Assembly (NCBI RefSeq): GCF_040784915.1
Contig: NZ_CP160797.1
Span: 2,532,137 to 2,596,136, forward strand
DNA from: Bacillus vallismortis
GTDB lineage: Bacteria; Bacillota; Bacilli; Bacillales; Bacillaceae
DNA length: 64,000 nt
Reading direction: 5' to 3'
Shown in pieces: positions 28,875-39,030 of this stretch (positions are counted from its first letter, which is position 1; every line of letters starts with the position of its first letter). Below the pieces are notes generated by a model. That model did no database searches, was not told where the DNA came from, and worked only from the letters and a program-made list of their open reading frames with translations. A program made the position numbers and the translations under genes.

Positions 28875-29720
28875 TTATTCCGGTACATCTGCTTTTTTTT
28901 CTTTTAACGTCTTATGTGCCTCTTCTACAATGCGATTGATCTCTTCTTCTGACAGCTCCTGTCCTTCCTGTCCCTCTCCCGGCCAATGCAAATGAAGGAG
29001 AAATTCAATATTTCCGTCTCCTCCCGTGATTGGAGAAAATGACAGGCCTTTGCAGATATAGCCTTCAGCAGCAGAGAAACTGACCATACGCTTGAGAACA
29101 TCAGCATGTACTTTAGGATCTCTGACAATCCCTTTTTTGCCGACGGATTCCCGTCCCGCTTCAAACTGCGGCTTAACAAGAGCCATGCAGTCACTGCCAG
29201 GCACAAGCAATGTTTTGAGGACAGGCAGGATAAGCCGCAGTGAAATAAAGGACACGTCAATCGTAGCAAACTCCGGCATGCCCTTTGTAAAGTCTGCCGG
29301 TGTTGCGTAACGGAAGTTTGTCCGTTCCATCACGACGACCCGTTCATCCTGTCTAAGCTTCCACGCAAGCTGATTGTAGCCTACATCTACCGCGTATGAC
29401 TGTTTAGCACCGTTTTGCAGAGCGCAGTCCGTAAAACCGCCGGTGGAGGAGCCAATATCAATCATGATTTTATCCTTAACAGAGATGGGAAACTCCTTCA
29501 GCGCTTTTTCAAGCTTTAAGCCGCCTCTGCTCACATATTTCAGCGGGTTTCCTTTGACTGTTAACGGCAGATCGCGGTCAATTTTTTCCCCAGCCTTGTC
29601 CAAGCGGTTTTCGTTTGAATAGACGATTCCCGCCATAATGGCTCTCTTGGCTTTTTCCCGCGTTTCCGCCAACCCTCTTTCTACTAGTAATACATCTAAT
29701 CGTTCTTTCTTTGACGTCAT
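28875..29720 (-). CDS. yqxC: TlyA-family rRNA methyltransferase YqxC
   Basis: A 281-residue protein with an S4 RNA-binding domain (about 5-65) and an FtsJ-like methyltransferase domain whose SAM motif is [12 protein letters not shown] near residue 90. Relatives are called hemolysin A or TlyA and methylate ribosomal RNA ribose. The exact target in Bacillus is not shown by sequence. Its ATG overlaps the dxs stop by four bases (29717-29720), indicating translational coupling. Confidence 0.9.
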   Translation of the reverse strand: MTSKKERLDVLLVERGLAETREKAKRAIMAGIVYSNENRLDKAGEKIDRDLPLTVKGNPLKYVSRGGLKLEKALKEFPISVKDKIMIDIGSSTGGFTDCALQNGAKQSYAVDVGYNQLAWKLRQDERVVVMERTNFRYATPADFTKGMPEFATIDVSFISLRLILPVLKTLLVPGSDCMALVKPQFEAGRESVGKKGIVRDPKVHADVLKRMVSFSAAEGYICKGLSFSPITGGDGNIEFLLHLHWPGEGQEGQELSEEEINRIVEEAHKTLKEKKADVPE

Positions 29721-31618
29721 GATCCAATTCCTTTGTGTGTCTTCGGCGGCATCAGTAATCTAATGCGGTTTGCCGCCTGCTGTTTTGTTAGTCCAATTTC
29801 TTCAAGGAGCGCCGTTACGCTTCCGTGTTCAATAAACCGATCCGGGATACCCATTCTGTCAATCGGTGTAAGGAATTCACCTTGATCATGAGCGAATTCT
29901 AAAATCGAGCTTCCGAAACCGCCTTCTAAGACCGCTTCTTCAATCGTTAAAATCGGCAAGCCTTCTTTTAAGATATCCTTCATCATTTTTTCATCCATCG
30001 GCTTAATAAAACGCGCATTGACAACGCGCACGGACAGGCCTTCTTTTTGCAGCTCTTCAGCTGCTTCAAGCGCCATTTCGATTGTTGTTCCAAATGTTAA
30101 GATGACTGCGTCGTTCCCCGGGCGCAACACTTCCCACGTGCCGATCGGAATCGTTTTCAGCTGTTCATCCATTTTTACGCCGAGTCCGTTTCCGCGCGGA
30201 AAACGCATCGCAATCGGGCCTTCGTCATAGCTGAGTGCTGTATGAACCATATGCTGTCCTTCATTTTCATCTTTCGGCATCATTAAGACCATGTTTGGAA
30301 TGTGGCGCATAAATGCAATATCAAACACGCCTTGGTGTGTCTCTCCGTCAGCGCCCACAAGCCCTGCACGGTCAATGCCAATAAACACATTGGCGTTTTG
30401 GCGGCAGATGTCATGAACCACTTGGTCATATGCCCTTTGCAGGAAGGTTGAATAAATCGCCAAAAACGGCTTCATCCCCTGCATTGCCATAGCTGCAGCC
30501 ATCGTTGCCGCATGCTGTTCGGCGATTCCTACGTCAAACATGCGATCAGGGAATTCGTTTGCGAAGCCTTCAAGCTTTGAGCCGACAGGCATAGCCGGCG
30601 TAATGGCTACAATGCGTCCGTCCTCTCGCGCCATTCGCTGCACAGTCCCGCTGACAAGACCGCTCCATGAAGGTGCTGCGGCTTTCGGTTTTACAAAGTC
30701 ACCGGTATTAATTTTATATGGTCCGGTACCGTGCCATGTTCCGATCGTATCGGTCTCAGCCGGTTTGTACCCCTTCCCTTTTTTTGTGATGACATGCAGG
30801 AGAACAGGGCCTTTCGTTTTTTTGGCATATTGAAGATTCTCAATCAACTCATGGTAAGAATGTCCATCCACCGGGCCTAAATACGTAAAACCAAGCTCTT
30901 CAAAAAACATGCCCGAGACAAGCATGTATTTCAGGCTGTCTTTCACGCGTTCCGCCGTGGCGGCAAGTTTGCCCCCAACTGCCGGGATCTTTTTAAACAA
31001 GTATTCGAGCTCATCTTTCACCCACTGGTATTTTCCGGCAGTGCGCAGCCGTCCGAGCATAGAATGAATGGCTCCGACATTCGGGGCAATACTCATTTCA
31101 TTATCATTTAGGATGACAATCATGTCTTTTTTCTCGTCGCCGATGTGGTTCAGCGCTTCGAGCGCCATTCCGCCTGTCAGCGCACCGTCACCGATGATCG
31201 GAATAATAAATTCATCGGTTCCTTTTATATCACGCGCGGCTGCCATTCCCATCGCACCTGACAGAGAGGTTGAGCTATGCCCTGTTTCCCAAACATCATG
31301 CTCGCTTTCACTCCGCTTTGGGAATCCGCAAAGCCCTTTGTACTGGCGAAGCGTCGCAAATTCTTTTCCGCGTCCTGTCAGCAGCTTGTGGACATACGAC
31401 TGGTGGCCTACGTCCCACAGAAATTTGTCTTTCGGGCTGTTAAATTCCTTATGCAGCGCAACAGTAAGCTCTACGACACCTAAGTTTGGGCCGATATGGC
31501 CGCCGGAAGCGGATAACGTTGTAATTAAAAATTGGCGGATTTCATCACTTAATTTTTCTAATTCATCAATGGACTTGTTTTTTAAAAATGACGGGTCCTG
31601 TATTGATAAAAGATCCAA
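29717..31618 (-). CDS. dxs: 1-deoxy-D-xylulose-5-phosphate synthase
   Basis: A 633-residue thiamine enzyme that joins pyruvate and glyceraldehyde 3-phosphate, the first step of the MEP isoprenoid pathway. The cofactor motif is [12 protein letters not shown] to NDNEMSI, with WDVGHQSY and [10 protein letters not shown] as family marks. The start is TTG, and the ribosome site before it is weak (GAGTTG). It lies 180 bases after ispA, with no firm promoter visible in that gap, and overlaps yqxC by four bases. Confidence 0.95.
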   Translation of the reverse strand: MDLLSIQDPSFLKNKSIDELEKLSDEIRQFLITTLSASGGHIGPNLGVVELTVALHKEFNSPKDKFLWDVGHQSYVHKLLTGRGKEFATLRQYKGLCGFPKRSESEHDVWETGHSSTSLSGAMGMAAARDIKGTDEFIIPIIGDGALTGGMALEALNHIGDEKKDMIVILNDNEMSIAPNVGAIHSMLGRLRTAGKYQWVKDELEYLFKKIPAVGGKLAATAERVKDSLKYMLVSGMFFEELGFTYLGPVDGHSYHELIENLQYAKKTKGPVLLHVITKKGKGYKPAETDTIGTWHGTGPYKINTGDFVKPKAAAPSWSGLVSGTVQRMAREDGRIVAITPAMPVGSKLEGFANEFPDRMFDVGIAEQHAATMAAAMAMQGMKPFLAIYSTFLQRAYDQVVHDICRQNANVFIGIDRAGLVGADGETHQGVFDIAFMRHIPNMVLMMPKDENEGQHMVHTALSYDEGPIAMRFPRGNGLGVKMDEQLKTIPIGTWEVLRPGNDAVILTFGTTIEMALEAAEELQKEGLSVRVVNARFIKPMDEKMMKDILKEGLPILTIEEAVLEGGFGSSILEFAHDQGEFLTPIDRMGIPDRFIEHGSVTALLEEIGLTKQQAANRIRLLMPPKTHKGIGS

Positions 31619-31798
31619 AGCGGATCAACTCACTTTCAGCATGAATTTCTGCAATGATACATGTCTTCCGCATGCCGAGCTGGACAATGGCCAGTTCTCA
31701 GACATAAAAAAAGACAAACGGGCTTTTCTCTTTCATTTTTCATATAAACTGCTTACATTTTACCATATCTCGTGCAGCCGCTTCAAATTAGGATCGGT

Positions 31799-32689
31799 TT
31801 AGTGATCTCTAGCCGCAATTAAATCACAAAGCTCATATAAAAGCTCTTTTTGAAGAGAGAGTCCGCCGATCAAACGCTTCGCCTCTTTTATGTGAACATC
31901 CAATTTATGTTTGGCCCCTTCCAGTGACAGAAGGGACGGGTAAGTCGATTTGTCGTTTGTTGTATCCGAGCCGACACGTTTGCCGATTTTCTCTTCACTG
32001 CCTTCTAAATCTAAAATATCGTCTCTGATTTGAAAACCAATTCCAATATGGCTGCTGAAGGTACGCAGTGTTTCAATGTCTTCTTCAGGCGCATCCGCCA
32101 AAATAGCACCGGCGGTAACGCAAAAACCGAGAAGCTTAGCGGTTTTCCGTTCATGAATGGATTCAAGTTCTTCAAGCGTGACCTGGCGGTTCTCCGCTTC
32201 CATATCAGCTACTTGTCCACCGACCATGCCTTCAGTGCCTGCCGCTGAAATCAGTTCATTCACAAGCCGAAGGCGCTTTTCTGCTGACACCCCGTCCGAC
32301 AAGTGGGAGGTGATCAGCTTAAAGCTTTCCGTGAGCAGCCCGTCACCCGCTAATACTGCTGTCGCTTCACCGAACACTTTATGGTTTGTCGGCTTCCCGC
32401 GGCGTAAATCATCATCATCCATACAAGGAAGGTCGTCGTGAATTAACGAATACGTGTGAATCATTTCGACAGCACACCCCACCGGAATGCCGTCCTTTTC
32501 ACTTTTCCCATATGCGTTTAAAACGGCCAGTACAATGAGAGGACGCAGCCGCTTTCCGCCAGCCTCAAGGGAATACAGCATAGACTTTTTTAATGAATCC
32601 GGCATATCGAGCTTTTCTGTATAGACAGAAAGCTGATTTTCAATCGTTTTTTTCCGCTCCGCCAGAAAAGCCGTTAATTTATTTGTCAC
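31799..32689 (-). CDS. ispA: Farnesyl diphosphate synthase (geranyltranstransferase)
   Basis: A 296-residue trans-prenyltransferase (YqiD). The first Asp-rich motif [10 protein letters not shown] is at 85-94 and the second, DDILD, near 225. It condenses IPP with DMAPP and GPP. I chose the GTG start (TNKLTAF) behind GGAGGAAGACGAAG; it overlaps the xseB end by 11 bases. A seven-codon longer ATG frame has no ribosome site. Confidence 0.95.
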
Positions 32690-32933
32690 CTTCGTCTTCC
32701 TCCTGAACACTAAAAGGTGCCAGTTCGCCGTCTTCTTTTAAAATGAAGTCCATTTGTTTTTCGACTTTTTGCAGCTTTTCGTGGCACATTTTTGAAAGAG
32801 CCATGCCTTCTTGGAAATAGTTAATCGCTTGCTCTAAAGGCACATCGCCCTCTTCAAGCTTTGATACAATGCTCTCAAGCCCTTTCATCGCTTCTTCAAA
32901 TGTCATGTTTTCATTTTTTTTCACGTCTGTCAT
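32679..32933 (-). CDS. xseB: Exodeoxyribonuclease VII small subunit
   Basis: An 84-residue helical XseB protein with the family stretch [28 protein letters not shown] (written here in part: [10 protein letters not shown] at about 28-37) and an acidic tail. It binds XseA to form exonuclease VII. It overlaps xseA by four bases (32930-32933) and ispA by 11, so the three genes are coupled. Confidence 0.94.
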
Positions 32934-34276
32934 TTTTCTTCCCCTCTCTTTTCTAATACTTCACAGGTCAGCACGCCATCCTTCAGCTTGACTTCAAGCT
33001 GGTCCTTCTCTTCTATCTGACTGACACTTTTAATGAGTTCGTCTTCTTTATAAGCCAAGCTGTATCCTCTTTCCATCACTTGAAGAGGGCTCAACGCATT
33101 CAGCTTGCCAAGAACCGTCTGAAATTGGGAATGCAGCTGTTTCATTTGGATAGTCATATTTTTTCTCAGCTGATTTGTCTGTTCCTCATATCGTGTTCTC
33201 GCTTGCTTCAGCTGTTCATGAGGGTGCAGCGCTTCTAATCTGTACGTTTCACGCTCCAGCTGTCTGCTTTTTCGATCTAAAAGAGCGGTTAACTGTGATT
33301 GAAACTGCTGATAGGCAAGGTCAAACTGCTGCTCTTTTTGGGCATACAACCGCTTTGGAAAACGAAAGGCATACGAGGATTGCAGCGTTTGAATCCGTTC
33401 TTTTTTCTGGCCGAGATGCTGTTGCATTGCTCTTGTCATTCTAACTTCCGCTGTTTTTGTCCGTTCGATTAATTCAGTTGTATGCGGTACGGCAATCTCA
33501 GCTGCTCCTGTCGGCGTCGCGGCTCTGATATCAGCGACAAAATCACTGATCGTAAAGTCCGTTTCATGCCCGACTGCCGATATAACCGGAATGTTAGAAG
33601 CAAAGATCGCGCGTGCTACAATTTCTTCATTAAATGCCCACAGTTCTTCTATCGAACCGCCGCCTCTCCCAACAATTAATACGTCGCAAACCTCTTTTTC
33701 ATTTGCCTCTTCAATGCGCGTAACGATGGATCTGCTCGCATTTTCGCCTTGTACGAGCGCTGGAAGAACAATGACTTTGACAAGGGGATATCTTCTTTTT
33801 AGAGTTGTAATGACGTCTCTGACAGCGGCACCCGTTGGAGATGTCACAACCCCGATTGTGGCTGGAAATGCGGGGATTTGTTTTTTGTAGCGGTCGTCAA
33901 ATAAACCTTCTCCGGCAAGCTTCTTTTTTAATTCTTCGTACGCTAAATAAAGCGCTCCGACCCCGTCAGGCTGCATTTCTTTGGCATATAATTGGTAGTT
34001 TCCGCTCGGTTCATATACGGAAATTCCCCCTCTGACCAGCACTTTCATGCCGTTTTCAGGTTTAAACGGCAGACGCTCGCTTTGTCTTGCAAACATCACC
34101 GACTGCATTCTGGCGTTTTCGTCTTTCAATGTGAAATAAATGTGGCCTCTTGTATGTATTTTTACATTCGATAATTCGCCTTTAATCCAAATATTTTCAA
34201 GGTGAGGATCTACATCGAATTTTCGTTTTATATACTTTGTCAGCGCTGAGACGGTAACATACGCTGTTTCACCCAT
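32930..34276 (-). CDS. xseA: Exodeoxyribonuclease VII large subunit
   Basis: A 448-residue XseA with an N-terminal OB-fold domain (about 5-100, [20 protein letters not shown] region), the catalytic domain ([35 protein letters not shown]), and a coiled-coil arm (about 280-400). It degrades single-stranded DNA from both ends. The gene begins 41 bases past a hairpin pair that ends folD. Confidence 0.95.
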
Positions 34277-34318
34277 GTCTCAAACTCCTCTCATAAGCAT
34301 TCCTGCACCATAACTAAA

Positions 34319-34357
34319 GAAAACCCGCCCTGGCTGTAGGAGCCTGAAGAAGCGGGT
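34319..34357 (-). terminator. Hairpin with T run between folD and xseA
   Basis: On the minus strand ACCCGC...GCGGGT encloses an inner GGCT/AGCC stem and is followed by TTTCTTT. It looks like a terminator or attenuator located only about 40 bases before xseA. Confidence 0.65.
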
Positions 34358-34371
34358 ATCGTGCTCATATT

Positions 34372-34398
34372 CACGGCGGGCAAAATCTCCCGCCTGTG
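34372..34398 (-). other. Second hairpin just after folD
   Basis: CACAGGCGGG and CCCGCCGTG can pair with a one-base bulge around an ATTTT loop. No T run follows, so it is not a simple terminator. It precedes the hairpin at 34319-34357. Confidence 0.5.
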
Positions 34399-34413
34399 AA
34401 CATCTCCAATTAT

Positions 34414-35265
34414 CTATGATAACGTACGTTTCGCAGATTTAACAGTATTATGCGCAAGCATCGTGATAGTCATTGGACCAACTCCGCCAGGGACTGGCGT
34501 GATGAAGGACGCTTTTTCCTTTGCTCCTTCAAATTCAACGTCTCCGCAAAGCTTTCCGCTTTCCAGTCGGTTAACGCCGACGTCAATCACAACAGCGCCC
34601 TCTTTGATCTGATCTGCATTGATGAAATTGGCTCTGCCGACTGCCACCACCAGGATGTCCGCTTTTTTCGTATGTTCGGTTATATTTTCTGTTCTTGAAT
34701 GACAGTAAGTAACCGTCGCGTTCTCATTTAATAAAAGCTGGCCGACAGGTTTGCCGACAATATTGCTTCGGCCGACTACAACAACCTCTTTACCGGAAAG
34801 GTCGATATTGGTTTTCTTCAAAAGCTCAACAATTCCGTGAGGCGTGCAAGGAAGAAACGTATCTTCGCCAAGCAGCATTTTCCCTACGTTTAACGGATGA
34901 AAACCGTCTACATCTTTATCAGGAGAGATACGTTCGATCACCGCTTTTTCAGAAATATGGTCTGGAAGCGGGAGCTGAACGAGGATGCCGTGAAACTCAG
35001 GGTCTTGATTGTATTGATCGATAATGGAAAGCAGTTCCGTTTCTGTTAGACTGCTGTCGAATTGATCGAGCTTGAAATTCATTCCCATAGTTTCAGCCGC
35101 TTTTTTCTTTCCTCGCACGTAAGAGTGAGAAGCAGGATCATCTCCAATCAAAATAACCGCGAGCCCGGGAGTGACGCCTTGCTTTTTAAGCTCTTCTACC
35201 TCTTTTGCCAATTGTTCGCGTTTTTCTCTAGCCGTTTCTTTTCCGTCGATGATTGTTGCAGTCAT
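34414..35265 (-). CDS. folD: Methylenetetrahydrofolate dehydrogenase/cyclohydrolase FolD
   Basis: A 283-residue bifunctional enzyme that interconverts 5,10-methylene- and 10-formyl-tetrahydrofolate with NADP. The signatures are [11 protein letters not shown] with the catalytic Lys, [10 protein letters not shown], the Rossmann stretch [17 protein letters not shown], and [11 protein letters not shown]. It lies 11 bases after nusB with an AGGAAAG site. Confidence 0.96.
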   Translation of the reverse strand: MTATIIDGKETAREKREQLAKEVEELKKQGVTPGLAVILIGDDPASHSYVRGKKKAAETMGMNFKLDQFDSSLTETELLSIIDQYNQDPEFHGILVQLPLPDHISEKAVIERISPDKDVDGFHPLNVGKMLLGEDTFLPCTPHGIVELLKKTNIDLSGKEVVVVGRSNIVGKPVGQLLLNENATVTYCHSRTENITEHTKKADILVVAVGRANFINADQIKEGAVVIDVGVNRLESGKLCGDVEFEGAKEKASFITPVPGGVGPMTITMLAHNTVKSAKRTLS

Positions 35266-35276
35266 TTTCTTTCCTC

Positions 35277-35672
35277 CTATGATTGTTCAATATCAGATTT
35301 AATGTTAGAAAGAACCCCGTTTACAAACTTTGTCGCTTTGTCATCACCAAACCGTTTTGCCAGCTCAATCGCTTCGTTCATAGAGACATTCACCGGAATG
35401 TCTTCGGCATACGCCATTTCATATGCTCCCAGACGCAAAATCGCGCGGTCAACATTGGCAATCCGATCGAGCTTCCAATTCACCAGATGATTGGAGATCA
35501 TTTCATCAAGCTGGACTTGGTGTTCCAATACCCCGTGTACAAGCTGTTCAAAGAAAGGATCTGTTTTTTCTTCATCCAATGCGTGTTCTATGGCTTCATT
35601 CACTGCAATATCGCTGACATCAATTTGAAATAGTGCCTGCAAAGCTTTTTCTCTTGCTGTTCTTCTTTTCAT
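35277..35672 (-). CDS. nusB: Transcription antitermination factor NusB
   Basis: A 131-residue all-helical protein that with NusE binds boxA in rRNA leader transcripts. Family stretches are [14 protein letters not shown] at the N-terminus and [10 protein letters not shown] with [21 protein letters not shown] (in part) in the second half. It starts a nusB-folD unit and has a structured leader (35691-35723) in front of its AAAGGAG site. Confidence 0.95.
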   Translation of the reverse strand: MKRRTAREKALQALFQIDVSDIAVNEAIEHALDEEKTDPFFEQLVHGVLEHQVQLDEMISNHLVNWKLDRIANVDRAILRLGAYEMAYAEDIPVNVSMNEAIELAKRFGDDKATKFVNGVLSNIKSDIEQS

Positions 35673-35690
35673 TTTCTTTCTCCTTTGATC

Positions 35691-35723
35691 CTCTTTATCC
35701 GCTTGTCGTTAAGCCATAAAGAG
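35691..35723 (-). other. Leader hairpin before nusB
   Basis: CTCTTTAT and ATAAAGAG form a perfect eight-base outer stem, with an inner GCTT/AAGC pair around a small loop. It ends about nine bases before the nusB ribosome site, so it could affect translation or mRNA stability. Confidence 0.55.
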
Positions 35724-35735
35724 ATCATAACATAT
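35724..35735 (-). promoter_or_regulatory. Possible extended -10 promoter of nusB
   Basis: The minus strand shows TGTTATGAT, an extended -10 (TGN-TATGAT at 35724-35729). No convincing -35 is seen 17 bases upstream. Confidence 0.4.
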
Positions 35736-35827
35736 TTTTTTCGTATCCGCATATTGAAATCAAGGTTTTTTCACCCTATTACCGAATATTTTCACACACC
35801 TTGATATGATCATTCGGATTTCACGAT

Positions 35828-35867
35828 CATGAAGAAACTCGGCTGCCTTGAGCCGGCTTTCTTCATG
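35828..35867 (-). other. Long hairpin in the yqhY-nusB gap
   Basis: CATGAAGAAA pairs with TTTCTTCATG, and an inner CGGCT/AGCCG stem closes a six-base loop, with two mismatches between the stems. There is no T run, so it does not look like a plain terminator. Confidence 0.55.
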
Positions 35868-35890
35868 CTTTGAAATAAGGGGTAACGTGT

Positions 35891-35933
35891 AAAAAAACCA
35901 AAGGGCCGCCCTCCCCTTGGTTTCTTGTTAAGC
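35891..35933 (-). terminator. Terminator of yqhY
   Basis: AAACCAAGGGG...CCCTTTGGTTTTTTT on the minus strand follows directly after the yqhY stop. Confidence 0.85.
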
Positions 35934-35936
35934 CAT

Positions 35937-36344
35937 TTACATTTCTTCGTCGATTTGGACTTCCTGGGCTTTTGTGTCAAATTGAATGCCGACGATATGA
36001 ATATTGATCTCGTTAATCGAAAGAGACGTCATATTTAATAAGGTTTGACGAATGTTTTCCTGAACGGACGCTGCAACTTTCGGAATCGAAACGCCGAATG
36101 TAACGACGCAGTATACATCGATCGTAATGCCGTCATCCGCCAGGTCGACTTTGACACCTTTGCCATGATTTACTTTACCGAAGCGTTCGACGACACCTGT
36201 CGCAAAGTTTCCGCGCATTTCGGCAACACCGTCAACTTCTGAAGCTGCTATGCCGGCAATGACCTCGATGACTTCCGGTGCAATCTCAACCTTACCTAAA
36301 TGCGTATCTTCTTGATTCATTTTAAGCAAGCTGTTGTCTTTCAT
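35937..36344 (-). CDS. yqhY: YqhY, Asp23/Gls24 family protein
   Basis: A 135-residue Asp23 (DUF322) protein with the family stretches GKVEIAPEVIEVIAGIAASEVDGV (in part IAPEVIEVIAG near 20-30) and VDVYCVVTFGVSIPKVA. It is cytosolic with no membrane segment. It ends the accB-accC-yqhY operon, 20 bases after accC. The link with acetyl-CoA carboxylase is widely conserved in Firmicutes and suggests a role in controlling its activity. That role is inference from context here. Confidence 0.92.
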   Translation of the reverse strand: MKDNSLLKMNQEDTHLGKVEIAPEVIEVIAGIAASEVDGVAEMRGNFATGVVERFGKVNHGKGVKVDLADDGITIDVYCVVTFGVSIPKVAASVQENIRQTLLNMTSLSINEINIHIVGIQFDTKAQEVQIDEEM

Positions 36345-36364
36345 TCAATTCACCTCCGTAAAAA

Positions 36365-37717
36365 TTATGAGCCCATTACATCATATGTTTCTAAAAATTT
36401 CGTATTAAACTCTCCGCCAACAAATGTTTCATGTTCAAGCAGTTTTAAGTGGAATGGGATTGTTGTCTCAATGCCTTCAATGACGAATTCGCTCAATGCG
36501 CGCTTCATGCGGGCAATCGCTTCATCTCTCGTTTTTCCGTATGTGATCACTTTTGCAATCATGCTGTCATAGTACGGAGGAATGGAATAGCCCGGGTAAG
36601 CAGCTGAATCTACACGGACACCAAGACCGCCCGGAGGCAGGTACATTTTAATTTCACCAGGAGACGGCATGAAATTTTTACTTGGATTTTCTGCGTTGAT
36701 TCGGCATTCGATCGCCCAGCCTTGGAATTCGACATCTTCTTGGTTAAGGCTCAGTTCCATTCCTGATGCCACTTTAATTTGTTCCTTAATCAGATCTGTT
36801 CCCGTCACCATTTCTGTGACTGGGTGCTCCACCTGGATTCTCGTGTTCATTTCCATAAAGTAGTAGCGCTGTTCGTTGTAGTCATAAATAAATTCAACTG
36901 TTCCCGCGCCTGAATAGCCAACTGCTTTTGCAGCCTTAACCGCTGCATCTCCCATCTGCTCCCTGATTTCTGAATCAAGCGCCGGAGATGGTGTTTCTTC
37001 CAAAAGCTTTTGCAGGCGTCTTTGAATCGAGCAGTCGCGTTCACCTAAATGGATGGTATTTCCGTGGTTATCGGCAAGCACTTGGATCTCAACGTGACGA
37101 AAATCTTCTATGTATTTTTCGATGTAAACACCTGGATTTCCGAATGCTGTTGCAGCTTCCTGCTGTGTAATCTTAATGCCTTTGATCAGTTCCTCTTCGG
37201 TGCGGGCAACCCTGATTCCTTTTCCGCCTCCGCCTGCGGTGGCTTTTATAATTACAGGATACCCAATTTCATTAGCAAGTGAAACCGCTTCTTCCACATT
37301 TTCTATAATTCCTTGCGAACCCGGCACGATCGGCACGCCGGCCTGTTTCATCGTTTCCCTCGCAACGTCTTTTGTTCCCATTTTTGAAATGGCGTCAGCG
37401 CTCGGACCGACAAATGTGACGTTAACTTCTTCACATAATTCCGCGAAATCTGCATTTTCAGCTAAAAATCCATATCCCGGATGAATAGCATCCGTTCCTG
37501 TCAACTTCGCAACACTCACAATATTTGTAACATTTAAATAGCTGTCTTTTGATGCTTTCGGCCCGATACAAAAAGCTTCATCAGCCATTTGAACATGAAG
37601 GGCATCTTTATCAGCTTCTGAATAAACAGCGACAGTCTCAACTCCGAGCTCTTTGCAGGCTCTGATGATTCTGACAGCAATTTCTCCTCTGTTGGCGATC
37701 AATAGCTTTTTAATCAT
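36365..37717 (-). CDS. accC: Biotin carboxylase AccC
   Basis: A 450-residue ATP-grasp enzyme that carboxylates the biotin on AccB, the first half-reaction of malonyl-CoA synthesis. Visible features are the N-terminal [16 protein letters not shown], the Gly-rich ATP loop [10 protein letters not shown] near 165, and [14 protein letters not shown] near 288. It lies 11 bases after accB with a GGAGACTTAAC site. Confidence 0.97.
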   Translation of the reverse strand: MIKKLLIANRGEIAVRIIRACKELGVETVAVYSEADKDALHVQMADEAFCIGPKASKDSYLNVTNIVSVAKLTGTDAIHPGYGFLAENADFAELCEEVNVTFVGPSADAISKMGTKDVARETMKQAGVPIVPGSQGIIENVEEAVSLANEIGYPVIIKATAGGGGKGIRVARTEEELIKGIKITQQEAATAFGNPGVYIEKYIEDFRHVEIQVLADNHGNTIHLGERDCSIQRRLQKLLEETPSPALDSEIREQMGDAAVKAAKAVGYSGAGTVEFIYDYNEQRYYFMEMNTRIQVEHPVTEMVTGTDLIKEQIKVASGMELSLNQEDVEFQGWAIECRINAENPSKNFMPSPGEIKMYLPPGGLGVRVDSAAYPGYSIPPYYDSMIAKVITYGKTRDEAIARMKRALSEFVIEGIETTIPFHLKLLEHETFVGGEFNTKFLETYDVMGS

Positions 37718-37728
37718 GTTAAGTCTCC

Positions 37729-38211
37729 TTACTCTGCTTTCACAAGAAATAGAGGTTGTCCGTATTCGACCAGCTGGCCGTTTTCTACTAACACTTCAAC
37801 GATTTCACCTTTTACTTCCGCTTCAATTTCGTTGAAAAGCTTCATCGCTTCTACAATGCAGACAACTGTGTTTTCATTTACTTTTGAACCGGCTGTTACA
37901 TATGGGCCAGCTTCAGGTGATGAAGACGCATAAAACGTTCCTACCATTGGTGAAGTGATTTTATGCAGATTCTCATCTTGCTTCGGTGCTTCTTGGGCAG
38001 GTGCCGACGCTGCTTGCTGCGCTTGCGGCTGAACTGCCTGCGGAGCCTGTGCCTGCACTGGTGCTGCCGGCGCCTGCTGCATCACTTGAACAGTGCCTGC
38101 TTCATGTTTTTTCAGTTTTAAGGATACACCTTCATTTTCATATACGAATTCATCAATTGCAGACTCGTCAATTGCTTTAATCAGCTCGTGGATTTCTTTA
38201 ATATTTAACAT
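37729..38211 (-). CDS. accB: Biotin carboxyl carrier protein AccB
   Basis: A 160-residue carrier whose biotin is attached to Lys124 in EAMKLF. The N-terminal part (1-40) is followed by an Ala/Pro/Gln-rich mobile linker (about 43-80) and the biotinyl domain (about 85-160). It starts the accB-accC-yqhY operon. I see no FapR-type operator upstream. It has a GGAGTG ribosome site. Confidence 0.96.
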   Translation of the reverse strand: MLNIKEIHELIKAIDESAIDEFVYENEGVSLKLKKHEAGTVQVMQQAPAAPVQAQAPQAVQPQAQQAASAPAQEAPKQDENLHKITSPMVGTFYASSSPEAGPYVTAGSKVNENTVVCIVEAMKLFNEIEAEVKGEIVEVLVENGQLVEYGQPLFLVKAE

Positions 38212-38327
38212 TCAATCGCACTCCTATGTATAAAATGTCTTTTTTTATAGGTTACTACTAAAAGTACATACTATGTTTATCTTACAGGAGCGGACTTTTG
38301 AATTCAACTCTAATATGATTGGCACAC

Positions 38328-38352
38328 AAAAAGCCCGCTGCTTAAGCGGGCG
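38328..38352 (-). terminator. Terminator of the spoIIIA operon
   Basis: GCCCGC and GCGGGC arms with a TTTTTG tail follow the spoIIIAH stop on the minus strand. Confidence 0.88.
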
Positions 38353-38367
38353 TATTTTTCCTCTTAT

Positions 38368-39030
38368 TTACTTGGATGGCTCAAATGTGACAGCGACGTC
38401 TTTCATTGTTTTGATTTCTTTTGCCACAAGGTCTATGATGGCTGTCGCCTTAGATTTAGAATGTTTGTCTGATTTGACTGTAATGTTGATTTTGTCTCCT
38501 TCAGCATTGACGAGCGCGTCTTTGTAGCCTTGTGTTTTAATAAGGGTTTCCAGCTGTTTTTCTGTTCCTTCCACTTCACTGAGAGCCGTCATTTTATCAT
38601 ATGCTTCGCTCTTTTCCTTTGCTGTCGCATCATCGCTTGACACTATGGCATTCAGCTCTTCTCTTTCTTTGCTTCTGGCATCTTCTAAATCTAGACGGTA
38701 TGTTGTAAACAAATCATCATCGGCTGTTTCTGTTACCACAGTTCCTTTTTCACTGGCTTCAGCGGATGTTTCCTTGTCTGCTGATGAATCTTTCGTGCCC
38801 TTTGTTCCATCTTCTTTTTCCGTTTCTGTTTCAGTTTCCGGACCGCTTTTTTCCTTCGTGTCTTGCTTGGCAGGCGCTTTTTCAGTTGCGACCTCTCCTG
38901 AGTCAGACGCATTTTTTTCACTTTTCATTTGCACGGCATTTTTGCTTTCCGGAGACATGATATAGTAGACGCTTAACACCACGACAAGACTGAGCATTGT
39001 TAATAGCCAAACGGTTTGTTTTTTGAGCAT
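38368..39030 (-). CDS. spoIIIAH: SpoIIIAH, mother-cell ring of the feeding channel
   Basis: A 220-residue protein with one N-terminal membrane span (about 7-25) and a C-terminal YscJ/FliF-like ring-building domain (about 110-218) that binds SpoIIQ from the forespore across the intermembrane space. Between them (about 35-105) is a Lys/Glu/Thr-rich linker, which makes it two residues longer than I remember in 168. It abuts spoIIIAG without a gap and ends the operon. Confidence 0.95.
   Translation of the reverse strand: MLKKQTVWLLTMLSLVVVLSVYYIMSPESKNAVQMKSEKNASDSGEVATEKAPAKQDTKEKSGPETETETEKEDGTKGTKDSSADKETSAEASEKGTVVTETADDDLFTTYRLDLEDARSKEREELNAIVSSDDATAKEKSEAYDKMTALSEVEGTEKQLETLIKTQGYKDALVNAEGDKINITVKSDKHSKSKATAIIDLVAKEIKTMKDVAVTFEPSK

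Noticed and set aside
31619-31676. Upstream ATG frame in the dxs leader
   Set aside because: It overlaps the dxs start in another frame with no ribosome site and no terminator-antiterminator structure that would suggest a leader peptide.
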